Assembly: GCA_902552475.1 (NCBI GenBank)
Contig: CACDJC010000001.1
Coordinates: forward strand, 75,001 to 117,186
DNA: 42,186 nt
Direction of reading: 5' to 3'
Origin: an uncultured Pelagibacteraceae bacterium
GTDB lineage: Bacteria > Pseudomonadota > Alphaproteobacteria > Pelagibacterales > Pelagibacteraceae
The position numbers were made by a program, and so were the translations under genes. Under the pieces are notes generated by a model, which did no database searches, was not told the origin of the DNA, and worked only from the letters and a program-made list of their open reading frames with translations. Position 1 is the first letter of the stretch. Each line of letters opens with the position of its first letter. Positions 17,032 through 24,712 of the stretch are shown piece after piece.

Positions 17032-17451
17032 TTACTTAAACTTGCTTAGTTTATATAATTTATCAATATTATATGTTTTGATGGTAGGTATTTTTCTTGA
17101 AATCATCAATTCCTCGATAATAGCATCAAGCTTTTTAGGATTACTAAGAATTAAATTTTCTAAAGCAAAATGTATTTCATAATTTTCGATTAGAGTTTTA
17201 AAAACTTTAATACCTGTTTTGCTTCTTGGTATTTGAAAAATTGAAGTGAACACTATAATTTTTAAATTTTTTCTTTCTTTTAAAATCATAAATAGTCTAG
17301 AAAAATGTTCACTAAAAATAGTCGCAGATGTTTTTATATTTGCGAATTGATTTTTTTTAGAAAGGTAATTATCCATTATAATTTGCTGGGCTCTCTGTGG
17401 GATTTTCCATGGAAGCATATTAATTCCAGTTTGAATAGTTAAGATAGACAT
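17032..17451 (-). CDS. Sporadic carbohydrate cluster protein, LIC12192-like
   Basis: 139 residues from the ATG at 17451 (a TTG one codon earlier is possible). The segment KIPQRAQQIIMDNYL (about 17-31) and the following EHFSRLFMILKE ... FTSIFQIP pattern match my memory of the uncharacterised 'sporadic carbohydrate cluster' family first named from Leptospira LIC12192 (ripqr-x-QN-x-x-I-x-x-Y, then a strand ending in SIFQLP). No catalytic motif is recognised; it has alternating strands and helices like a small resolvase-type or Rossmann-like domain. It is 5 bp downstream of the 2OG-Fe(II) oxygenase, its usual partner. The family call rests on recalled pattern, not a search. Confidence 0.68.
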   Translation of the reverse strand: MSILTIQTGINMLPWKIPQRAQQIIMDNYLSKKNQFANIKTSATIFSEHFSRLFMILKERKNLKIIVFTSIFQIPRSKTGIKVFKTLIENYEIHFALENLILSNPKKLDAIIEELMISRKIPTIKTYNIDKLYKLSKFK

Positions 17452-17456
17452 CAAAA

Positions 17457-18173
17457 TTAATACAAATTCTTTAATTTAAAAATTTTAAAATAGTCAAGAT
17501 TTTTTTCAAATAATGGATATTGAATATCTTGAAATCTTATATCAATTGATATTCTAGACTTTTTTCTAGTATGATTTTTTGCACCGTGATGCGAAAATGC
17601 ATTAAATAAAATTGCTTGACCAAATTTAATTTTTAAACATTTTGGAATTATTTTAGATAATTCATTATCAGTAGGAAATATTTTTTTAAAATTTTTAGTT
17701 GTTTTATAAAGCTTCATAGATTTTTTTTTTTCCAATAAATATAGGCCAGATTCATCTAAAACATCGTGTAAAGGCATCCAGCAAACTATTGTGTTAGGAG
17801 AGTGACCAGACATAATTTCATTGTGGGAAATTGTTTTACTTTCTTTTAAATTAGAAATATTTAAATTTAGGTGCGGATACCTTTGAAGATATATAGAATT
17901 TTTTGAAGCTATTTTAATTTTATGTCCTACAGCTTTGATTAATTTTTCTGAAATTCCTTCTAATTGCATTTTTCTTATTTGATCTAAAGAATTTAAATCA
18001 AGCCCCCCCACAAAAGATCTCATCTTTTCAATATCTAAAATATTGGTTTTTAATATAGTATTTATTTTTTCTATAATATTATTTCTAGCTTGAATTAAAT
18101 AATGTTTATTAGGCAAATCAATAATTACATAACCTTCTTTTTTAAGCAATTTTAGTTCTTTAGAATTCTGCAT
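17457..18173 (-). CDS. 2OG-Fe(II) oxygenase (PhyH-like), sporadic carbohydrate cluster type
   Basis: 238 residues. A candidate iron-binding HNE (117-119), a double-stranded-helix strand VCWMPLHDV, a Gly turn then LYLLEK, and the distal FNAFSHHGAKNHTRKKSR (191-207), holding His195/196 and Arg207, fit phytanoyl-CoA dioxygenase-like 2-oxoglutarate oxygenases that bind 2OG through the Arg. The first iron ligand pair is HxE rather than the usual HxD, or the His at 124 is used. It would hydroxylate or oxidise a sugar intermediate in the cytoplasm. First gene of a two-gene unit with the LIC12192-like protein. Family fold is well supported; substrate unknown. Confidence 0.78.
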   Translation of the reverse strand: MQNSKELKLLKKEGYVIIDLPNKHYLIQARNNIIEKINTILKTNILDIEKMRSFVGGLDLNSLDQIRKMQLEGISEKLIKAVGHKIKIASKNSIYLQRYPHLNLNISNLKESKTISHNEIMSGHSPNTIVCWMPLHDVLDESGLYLLEKKKSMKLYKTTKNFKKIFPTDNELSKIIPKCLKIKFGQAILFNAFSHHGAKNHTRKKSRISIDIRFQDIQYPLFEKNLDYFKIFKLKNLY

Positions 18174-18266
18174 ATAAAAAAATATTATTTTTTTTACTGT
18201 ACTATTAACTTATTTTTATTTAAATTTCTTTTATAATTTTAAAATTACAAAATTAATCTAAAATAA
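18174..18266. promoter_or_regulatory. Divergent intergenic region
   Basis: A 93-bp gap between the minus-strand oxygenase start and the plus-strand FkbM start, almost entirely A and T. It should contain both promoters, but low complexity prevents naming a reliable -35/-10 pair. No ribosome binding site stands out upstream of either ATG. Confidence 0.3.
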
Positions 18267-18992
18267 ATGAAAAAAAACAAAGAATTATTTAAAAGTGTAT
18301 TTTATTTTTTCAATTTGCTTAAAAAAAAAAAATTAATTTCATCAGAGAAAGAATATTTTATTCTAAATAAATTTATTAAAAAAAATGATAATGTAATTGA
18401 TGTAGGCGCCAATATAGGAAGATATACTTTCAAGATATCATCAATAATAGGAAAAAAAGGCACTGTATTCGCATTTGAGCCTGTGTCTAGAATCTATTTG
18501 ATATTAATTTCACTCATTTTTTTAAAAGACTCTAAAAATATATTGCCATTAAATTTGGCACTATCAAATAGATCAAGTTTTTTGTTTGTAGCACCATTGA
18601 AAACTGTTTCAAAAAAAAATGACTTTTTTAAATTTGATACTTACACAGGATCTAAAATTATAAAAAAAAATAATCCAAATTCATATGCCATCAAATTAGA
18701 TGATTTACCATTTTCAAGAAAAATATCTTTTATTAAGATGGACTGTGAAGGATATGAATTAGAAGTCTTGAGAGGAGCAACTAAATTAATAAAAAAATAC
18801 AAACCAAATTTATTAATTGAATTTACAGACAAAGGTTTGTTGATGAGTTTTAATCATAAGCATTTTGGAAAACAAAAAAAAATAATAAAGTTATTAAAAG
18901 ATTTAGGATATATTGATATTAATTTAAATTTTAAGAGCAGAAATAAGCTTTTTATACATAAAAATAATAAATCAAAATATAAATTAGATTAA
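18267..18992 (+). CDS. FkbM-family SAM-dependent methyltransferase
   Basis: 241 residues. NVIDVGANIGRYTFKIS (about 44-60) is the FkbM motif I, followed by GTVFAFEPVSR and the signature FIKMDCEGYELEVLRGA (about 151-167). FkbM enzymes O-methylate sugars or polyketide hydroxyls; in polysaccharide loci they usually cap or decorate glycans. It is a single plus-strand gene inserted between two minus-strand units of the sporadic-carbohydrate cassette, and its stop overlaps the converging SDR stop by 4 bp. The unusual lysine-rich N-terminus (residues 1-30) is likely a short helix. Confidence 0.88.
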   Translation: MKKNKELFKSVFYFFNLLKKKKLISSEKEYFILNKFIKKNDNVIDVGANIGRYTFKISSIIGKKGTVFAFEPVSRIYLILISLIFLKDSKNILPLNLALSNRSSFLFVAPLKTVSKKNDFFKFDTYTGSKIIKKNNPNSYAIKLDDLPFSRKISFIKMDCEGYELEVLRGATKLIKKYKPNLLIEFTDKGLLMSFNHKHFGKQKKIIKLLKDLGYIDINLNFKSRNKLFIHKNNKSKYKLD

Positions 18993-19786
18993 TTAGATTT
19001 TCTTACAAAAGAAAAACAATTTTTATTTAATAAATTATATTTTTTTAATTTATCATTTTGTGCACTAATTATTTTACCAGTAATTCTTAATTTAGAATTA
19101 TTTTGAATTAAAAAATCAAGAGTTTTCTCAATATTTTTAATTTTATTTTTATCATTTCCATTTTTTATTTTTAATGCTTGATTAAATATTTTTTTACTAA
19201 TTTTTTTTTTTGATTTAATTTTTCTTTTATTCATTTCGGTATGGAATTGACCAGGCATCAAACAATTCACAAATATTTTTTTACTTTTTAATTCTTCAGC
19301 TAATGATAGCATAAAAGAATATTGCGCATGTTTTGAAGCGCTATATTGTATAAAAAAAGGATCTGGAATATTTAAAGATGTAGAAAGAAAAATTAAATTT
19401 GAATTACTTTTAAGAAGTTTTTTTTTTAATAAAAATTTACACAATTCTATCTGTCCAAATAAATTTATTTGAAATGTCTTTTTGTAATCTTGTATTATAG
19501 AGCTTTCAAAATTACCAATTGTTCCTAAGGTTCCAGATGAAATAATTACAGTATCAAAATTAGAAATTTTAAGTATTTTTGTAAATTTATAAAATCTCTT
19601 TAAATTGTTTAAGTTTGTTAAATCTATTTGAAATGAATTAAATTTTTTATGAAACTTTTTTTTTTTATAAATTTTTCTACTAGATGTTGTAATAGTATTA
19701 TATTTGCATTTATCTATTAAATATCTAGATATTAGTAATCCAATACCTTTATGCCCACCAATTACTAAGATATTTTTATTATTCAT
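18989..19786 (-). CDS. Classical short-chain dehydrogenase/reductase
   Basis: 265 residues, classical SDR length. Cofactor motif GGHKGIG (10-16, T/G-x-x-x-G-x-G), an IISSGTLG strand corresponding to NNAG, a catalytic Ser strand FLSTSLN, and the YSASK active site (Tyr and Lys intact), followed by VNCLMPGQF matching the family PG segment. Probably reduces or oxidises a hydroxyl/keto group on a sugar intermediate with NAD(P)H. Isolated on the minus strand between FkbM and the fourth WGxxY gene. Such SDRs occur in sporadic carbohydrate clusters as I recall them. Substrate unknown. Confidence 0.87.
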   Translation of the reverse strand: MNNKNILVIGGHKGIGLLISRYLIDKCKYNTITTSSRKIYKKKKFHKKFNSFQIDLTNLNNLKRFYKFTKILKISNFDTVIISSGTLGTIGNFESSIIQDYKKTFQINLFGQIELCKFLLKKKLLKSNSNLIFLSTSLNIPDPFFIQYSASKHAQYSFMLSLAEELKSKKIFVNCLMPGQFHTEMNKRKIKSKKKISKKIFNQALKIKNGNDKNKIKNIEKTLDFLIQNNSKLRITGKIISAQNDKLKKYNLLNKNCFSFVRKSN

Positions 19787-19922
19787 CGATTTATTAATAT
19801 TATATAAATTAAAATAAAATCTGTGACGACTAAAATAATAATATTTATAAAAAATATCTAAAAATTTAAAGAAAAATGAATTAAGATAAGTTAAATTAAT
19901 TGAAAAAGCAAAATGCTAAAAA
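19787..19922. promoter_or_regulatory. Divergent intergenic region
   Basis: A 136-bp gap between divergent starts (minus-strand SDR, plus-strand WGxxY paralog 4). It is nearly pure A/T except a short TGTGACGAC patch near 19822-19830, which could be an operator or -35 region, but I cannot pair it with a convincing -10. It is one of the longer gene-free stretches of the window. Confidence 0.3.
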
Positions 19923-21332
19923 GTGAATAATATCTTAAATAAAATACTAAAAATAAATAAAAAATCGAAGAAAAGTGAAGAAAATGTTAAATTACATTCA
20001 AATGAATTTATGAAGCACTTATTTCCATCTTCAGAAGTTGATTTTAAAAATTTTGCTACCGAAATTCAGAATTATTCTACAATAATTCATCATCACGAAA
20101 ATATGGTTAATTCTATAAAAAGTTATTTAAAAAATGAAAATATTGAAAAAACAATTAATTATATTGAAACATTAAGTTCATTTTATAAAAATTTTTCTAA
20201 ATTTTATTTACATCTTTTTTCATTAGACAAAACATTAATGAATGATTTGGAAAGGAACATATCAAAAGATACTAACACACTTTTATCAGTAAGTATTTGG
20301 GGAGAAGATTATGCAAGAAAATTTTGTTTGCTTACAATTAAATCAATAAAAGATGATCTTAATGAAATAAATAATACTTATAATGTGCAAATGGTTATTT
20401 TTGTTGATCAACCTGCAAAAAAAATATTAGAAAATAATTTAGATTTTGTTGAACTAAAAAAATCTAATTTGGTAAAGGTTATAATCATACCAAATGATAT
20501 ATTTAAAACTGAATATTATTCAGAGAGAATTGCTTTTACTAGATATTATGTTTTTGGTCTAATCCAAAATATTTGTTGGAGGTATTGTGCAAAAAGAGAA
20601 ATAAATTTATCCTTATTAACACCTGATAATTTTTTTAGTAGAAATTTTTTTAAAAATTTAGTTAATAAAATCAACAATAAAAAGGATTTATATGCAGTTT
20701 TTTCAAACTCAAGTTTGAAAGTTCAACTTAATAATAAAGATAAATTAAATGATTTTGTATCTTCCTTAAGTTCGATGAGTTTAAATGAACTTTTTGATTT
20801 TTATAAAAACAATATTCATCATACTAATTTTGATTTTTTTATTTCAGAAGACAAAAAAATTGAAAACAATTCTCCACAATATATTTTAAATTCAAATGAA
20901 GCTTTTTTTGTTTACTCCATCCATGCTCATCCATATTTACTAAGTAAAAAATATTTAAAAAAATATCCAAATTATTTTACTTTTCTTCCTATAGATGAGT
21001 CTTTTCCTTTGGAAAATGATAATGACATAAATTTTTTTGAAAAAATGTTAGAATTAGATGATGGATTAACTATAGATATTTCATCTTTCGAGGATATAAA
21101 AAAAGAATTTATATCTTATTCTGAAGATAATATTTTCAAACATTTTTCTAAATTTAAAAATAATAAATTAAGCATGTGGTTTCTTAAAAATCCTTTAAAA
21201 ATTTGTCATAATAAAAACGCCAAACTAACCTTTAATTGCAACAACGAAAGTGGGAGTCCCACTCAAGTCATTAACCCAGATACAACTGATATTTTACTAA
21301 CAAATTTTCAAAAATTAATTGAGAAAATTTAG
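19923..21332 (+). CDS. WGxxY-family protein of unknown function, paralog 4, with N-terminal helical extension
   Basis: 469 residues from a GTG start at 19923; no in-frame ATG lies upstream, and the next ATG would remove 28 residues. Residues 1-115 form a Lys/Glu/Asn-rich helical extension absent in the other three members. Then the shared order follows: SIWGEDY (124-130), LLTPDNFF (231-238), SIHAHP (332-337), PIDES (356-360) and a C-terminal EDD-type strand. The P-rich strand of the other members is not kept. No membrane segment. A single plus-strand gene whose stop overlaps the converging GT2 stop by 4 bp. Glycan-related by context; activity unknown. Confidence 0.72.
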   Translation: MNNILNKILKINKKSKKSEENVKLHSNEFMKHLFPSSEVDFKNFATEIQNYSTIIHHHENMVNSIKSYLKNENIEKTINYIETLSSFYKNFSKFYLHLFSLDKTLMNDLERNISKDTNTLLSVSIWGEDYARKFCLLTIKSIKDDLNEINNTYNVQMVIFVDQPAKKILENNLDFVELKKSNLVKVIIIPNDIFKTEYYSERIAFTRYYVFGLIQNICWRYCAKREINLSLLTPDNFFSRNFFKNLVNKINNKKDLYAVFSNSSLKVQLNNKDKLNDFVSSLSSMSLNELFDFYKNNIHHTNFDFFISEDKKIENNSPQYILNSNEAFFVYSIHAHPYLLSKKYLKKYPNYFTFLPIDESFPLENDNDINFFEKMLELDDGLTIDISSFEDIKKEFISYSEDNIFKHFSKFKNNKLSMWFLKNPLKICHNKNAKLTFNCNNESGSPTQVINPDTTDILLTNFQKLIEKI

Positions 21333-21340
21333 AATTTTCT
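21322..21340. terminator. Possible hairpin at convergent gene ends
   Basis: An 8-bp perfect stem (21322-21329 with 21333-21340) and a 3-base loop that contains the TAG stop of the plus-strand gene. The minus strand then carries a short T-run some 10 bases further on. It may end transcription of the two converging genes, but the stem is AT-rich and the T-run weak. Confidence 0.33.
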
Positions 21341-22051
21341 AAAGAAAAAATAATAAGTTAATAGTTTAATTAGCTTTATAGAATATTTTATAATATTAAT
21401 ATGTGAGCTGACTTTTCCTGATGACCAGGATATTGGAATTTCTCTAATTTTAAAATTATTTTTTTTAAAATAAATATTTAATTGAGGATTAAATTGTGGA
21501 CCGTCTACAAAATTCTTGTAGTCTATTTTTTTTATAAGAATATTTTTCATTAACACTATCCCACATCCGGAGTCACTAAACTTGTAACCAGTCGTAAACC
21601 AAGTCATAAAATTGAAAAATTTATTACCAAATATTTTTACCTTTGAATAATTTTTTAATTTTGATTTTTTATGAAACCTACTTGCTAAGATTATTTCTTG
21701 ATTTGGATTTTTATTTAATACATTTAAAAAATTTATAACAATGTCGTTAATTTTACCTTTACCACTAGAATGTGCAAATATTGCCAATTTGATTTTTTTT
21801 TGATTCATAAAATTTAGACAATTCTTCCAGCTACCACCCATTCCCACATTTTTATTATTTTTTAAAATATAAAGGTTATTTATTTTAAATTTTCTTTTAT
21901 TTAACTTGATTAATTCAACTGAATTATCTGTACTGCAATTATCTATAAAATAAATTTTGTCACTTTTTTTATAAATTTTTTTAATTTCTTGGAAACAACT
22001 AAAAATGTTATTTTTGGAATTGTAGCATAATATAAAAATTGTTGGTTTCAT
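21329..22051 (-). CDS. Family 2 glycosyltransferase (GT-A), atypical DxD
   Basis: 240 residues. The N-terminal FILCYNSKNN and FIDNCSTDNS (36-44) are the GT2 donor-binding strands, NVGMGGSWKNCLN matches the N-x-G-x-x-x-A-x-N helix, and ILASRF plus DSGCGIVLMK (the G-x-R and F-D-x-G-S-G-F-like region) match the dolichyl-phosphate mannosyltransferase-like subgroup. The metal-binding D-x-D position reads HSS (94-96, after LAIFA). That may mean metal-independent or altered catalysis. It shares one base with the stop of the GT-C gene upstream, so the two are coupled and may act in the same lipid-linked sugar step. Confidence 0.8.
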   Translation of the reverse strand: MKPTIFILCYNSKNNIFSCFQEIKKIYKKSDKIYFIDNCSTDNSVELIKLNKRKFKINNLYILKNNKNVGMGGSWKNCLNFMNQKKIKLAIFAHSSGKGKINDIVINFLNVLNKNPNQEIILASRFHKKSKLKNYSKVKIFGNKFFNFMTWFTTGYKFSDSGCGIVLMKNILIKKIDYKNFVDGPQFNPQLNIYFKKNNFKIREIPISWSSGKVSSHINIIKYSIKLIKLLTYYFFFRKF

Positions 22052-23874
22052 TAAGTTTTGCTCCTACTTAATAAAATTGTTATTGCTGGAAGAAAAACTA
22101 CAAAATGCATCATTACATGTCGAGGATCCCAAAAAAAGAAAATAGAAACTGCAATTCCTATGTATCCAAATATTCCAAAAAATATAGCTAAATAATCACT
22201 ATCATTTAATTTATTTTTTTTAATTATTTTGTTTGAGAAATATAATATTGATAAGATGGGTATAAATAAAATAATTAAGATTTTGATTATATTAAAAAGT
22301 ATATAATTAAATTGCCATAATATTTTAGCTGCAAATGTTCCAGGGTTAAAATTTTCAAAAATTAAATTTTTGTAATTTTTAAAAAAACCTTTCTCTGCTT
22401 CTACGTAGGGTCTAAAATTTTTATTATAGATTTTATCAATATCTTTTCCTATCATTTTCTCAAGAGAGTAAACATTTTGTAGATATAATTTATGATTTAT
22501 AGCTGTAAGATAGGCTGCATTTTGATCTTTAAGTTCTAAATAAGGGTTAGGAATAAATCTCCAAAAAAACATGTCCTTTCCACTTTGATGAACAGCAGGA
22601 GCAAGAATTATGTTGAATGGATTCATTTTATCTTGCATAAAATTATAACGTTCAATCCAAACTTCTGGATTTTTAATTGTTGTTTCAATTATTACACCAG
22701 TTATTAGCTTATTTGTTTCACTTGCTCCAATATTTGCGGCTAATCTCCACCATATATGTTGAAAAGGTAAGGGAAAAATATATTCTGAATGTACCTTCTT
22801 CAAGATTTCCATCGCACTTAGATTATCGTATTCAGGATTTGGTTTATCAGGAGAGCCAGCAATATTGTAAGTTGAAGTTAGTGTATTTTTTAATGGTTCA
22901 TCTTTGTTGTTTAATAAATCAATAACAATAGAAATATATTTTTGAGTTTTTTTACCTGGATTATTTAAATTTAGACACTTTTCTTTATAAATAGATTTTA
23001 TTTGTAAGTCATTTAATTTACTTTTATCTTTTTTAATCACAAGGTAATTTCTTTCATCTGGCACCAAAGCCCAATCTCTATCTTTAATTCTATTTATTTT
23101 ATTTTGATCTTTAATATTACAAAATCCTACAGCCGTGTGTTGTGAAAAAGCAATAAATTTAAAAAAACTTTTTGCATATGGGGAGTTTTGTTTTTCAAAA
23201 ATAAAAAAACCACAAAAAATAAAAAATGAGATAAATATAAATTTTTTAAAATTCATTATTTTTGTTAACCCCATTACTAATACTGTAATTGATATTAGAT
23301 AGAAAAAAACTATTCCGGTTGGTCTAACAATTGCTACAGAAGTAAATATAAGAATTAAATAGAAAAAAGATTTAATATTTTTTTTTTTAAAAAAATTTTC
23401 TAGATAAAATAAACTTAGAACTAAAAGAAAAATGAATAGAATTTCAGACATAATTTGAGATGACATATAATGAAAATATGGAAATATACTTATGAATAAA
23501 GATAATATTTTTGCTATATTAAGCTGATTTTTCCAAGAATTATTTGATAAAAAAATAAAAGTTAAAACTGGGATCAATATTGCCATTATACATTGTAAAA
23601 TTATTATAAAAGTTCCACCTAAAAAAGTTTTTGATCCTAGGAAATATAAAAATAATGGATATCCCACTGAGCGATTACCGGGATTTAACGAATTAACATT
23701 TAAGATATCAAATCTTTCAGCAATTTGAAGATAATGGTAACTGTCAGCACTTAATGAAAAGGGTAAAATTGACGATATTAATATTTGAATACCTGTGTTT
23801 AGTAAAAACAGAAAATAAATATAATTTTTGTTTTCATCGTTTATTTTATTTAAAATAACATTAATAAAATTCAT
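22051..23874 (-). CDS. Polytopic GT-C-type glycosyltransferase (PMT/ArnT-like)
   Basis: 607 residues with about ten hydrophobic segments, eight in the N-terminal half and three near the C-terminus, around a large hydrophilic central domain (about residues 250-500), which should face the periplasm. After TM1 there is an acidic SADSYHY (Asp44) and then NPGNRSVGYPLFLYFLG, both typical of GT-C enzymes that use polyprenyl-phosphate sugars. It would transfer a sugar to a glycan, lipid or protein outside the inner membrane. The GT2 directly downstream (DPM1-like) could make its lipid-linked donor. A 1-bp gap separates it from the small membrane protein upstream. Confidence 0.82.
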   Translation of the reverse strand: MNFINVILNKINDENKNYIYFLFLLNTGIQILISSILPFSLSADSYHYLQIAERFDILNVNSLNPGNRSVGYPLFLYFLGSKTFLGGTFIIILQCIMAILIPVLTFIFLSNNSWKNQLNIAKILSLFISIFPYFHYMSSQIMSEILFIFLLVLSLFYLENFFKKKNIKSFFYLILIFTSVAIVRPTGIVFFYLISITVLVMGLTKIMNFKKFIFISFFIFCGFFIFEKQNSPYAKSFFKFIAFSQHTAVGFCNIKDQNKINRIKDRDWALVPDERNYLVIKKDKSKLNDLQIKSIYKEKCLNLNNPGKKTQKYISIVIDLLNNKDEPLKNTLTSTYNIAGSPDKPNPEYDNLSAMEILKKVHSEYIFPLPFQHIWWRLAANIGASETNKLITGVIIETTIKNPEVWIERYNFMQDKMNPFNIILAPAVHQSGKDMFFWRFIPNPYLELKDQNAAYLTAINHKLYLQNVYSLEKMIGKDIDKIYNKNFRPYVEAEKGFFKNYKNLIFENFNPGTFAAKILWQFNYILFNIIKILIILFIPILSILYFSNKIIKKNKLNDSDYLAIFFGIFGYIGIAVSIFFFWDPRHVMMHFVVFLPAITILLSRSKT

Positions 23875-23875
23875 T

Positions 23876-24241
23876 TTAATCTCTAATTAATTTACAGCTA
23901 TCTAAATATTCTTTTCGTATTTTTTTATTTTCTTTATTTTTTTCGTATTCTATATTTTTCATAATACACTGTTGATCTTTTGATAAATTACTAAAATTAA
24001 AATTATTTAGTCTTGATGTTTGAAAAATAAAAATAAAAAAAATTAAAATAATACTTAACTCATTTAAATTTTTTTTTTTTAAAAAAAATAAATTTAAAAT
24101 TGAAAATATTATTAAAAAAATTCCAGATAAAAATGCAAATAAATCAAAAAAAGTAAAATTAAGATATATTTTATATTTTCCACCAAAAAAACAAACGCAA
24201 GTTAGTAAAATAAGTATAATAACTATTTTTTTATATTGCAT
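23876..24241 (-). CDS. Small membrane protein of unknown function
   Basis: 121 residues. Three hydrophobic segments are visible (about 6-22, 32-54 and 60-80), followed by a charged C-terminal tail rich in Lys, Glu and Arg with two Cys. No family recognised. It is spaced by 1-2 bases between the GT-C glycosyltransferase and the HAD phosphatase, so it is in the operon; a subunit or flippase-like helper of the GT-C enzyme is a guess from position. The gene is intact and uses codons like its neighbours. Confidence 0.65.
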   Translation of the reverse strand: MQYKKIVIILILLTCVCFFGGKYKIYLNFTFFDLFAFLSGIFLIIFSILNLFFLKKKNLNELSIILIFFIFIFQTSRLNNFNFSNLSKDQQCIMKNIEYEKNKENKKIRKEYLDSCKLIRD

Positions 24242-24243
24242 TA

Positions 24244-24708
24244 CTAGAAAAATTTTTTTTCTATTTTTATACAGGCATCAAGTACAGCGCCCTCACCACT
24301 TTTTGAAGGAGTAACATAATTAGAATTTTTTCTTGCCTCAATTCTTGCATTTTTTGGGCTTATTCCAAAAAAACACTCTTTTAAAATTTTGGCATCATAA
24401 AAACCATCACCCATATAAATAAAATTTTTTAAACCAAATCTTTTTTTAAGATAATCGTATCTATTTTTTTCATCTAATACTAAAATTTTAAATCCTAAAT
24501 CTTTAGTAATTCTTTGGTAAGAAATCTCTAAACCTCTTTTATCTGAAGTTATAAAAAGAATTTTAATTTTATCTTTTAACATTTTTAGTCCATCGCTATC
24601 ATGTGCACCAAAAATTTTATATTCCTTCCCTTTTTTTGAATATAAGAATTGTCCAGTAGTCATAACACCGTCAATATCTAAAATAAAAGTATCAGGAATT
24701 TTTCTCAT
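24244..24708 (-). CDS. HAD-family phosphatase, KdsC-like
   Basis: 154 residues, a capless HAD. FILDIDGVMTTG (8-19) holds the nucleophile Asp11 and acid/base Asp13; ITSDKRG holds the motif-II Ser/Thr region; YMGDGFYDAKIL is motif III. Length and the GAHDSDGLKML segment are typical of KdsC, the Kdo-8-phosphate phosphatase, which acts as a tetramer. It ends in a KSGEGAVLDACIKI tail like KdsC proteins, whose C-terminus reaches the neighbour's active site. No KdsA or KdsB occurs nearby, so it probably dephosphorylates another long-chain sugar phosphate, perhaps the transketolase product. It is 4 bp downstream of the transketolase C half. Confidence 0.85.
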   Translation of the reverse strand: MRKIPDTFILDIDGVMTTGQFLYSKKGKEYKIFGAHDSDGLKMLKDKIKILFITSDKRGLEISYQRITKDLGFKILVLDEKNRYDYLKKRFGLKNFIYMGDGFYDAKILKECFFGISPKNARIEARKNSNYVTPSKSGEGAVLDACIKIEKKFF

Positions 24709-24712
24709 AATA

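Noticed and set aside
22677-22925. Plus-strand open frame inside the GT-C gene
   Set aside because: It is antisense to the central domain of an intact 607-residue membrane protein, with no recognisable domain; a chance open frame.
24244-24708. KdsC annotation as evidence for Kdo synthesis
   Set aside because: No KdsA, KdsB or KdsD partner lies nearby, so only the fold and general phosphatase role can be supported.
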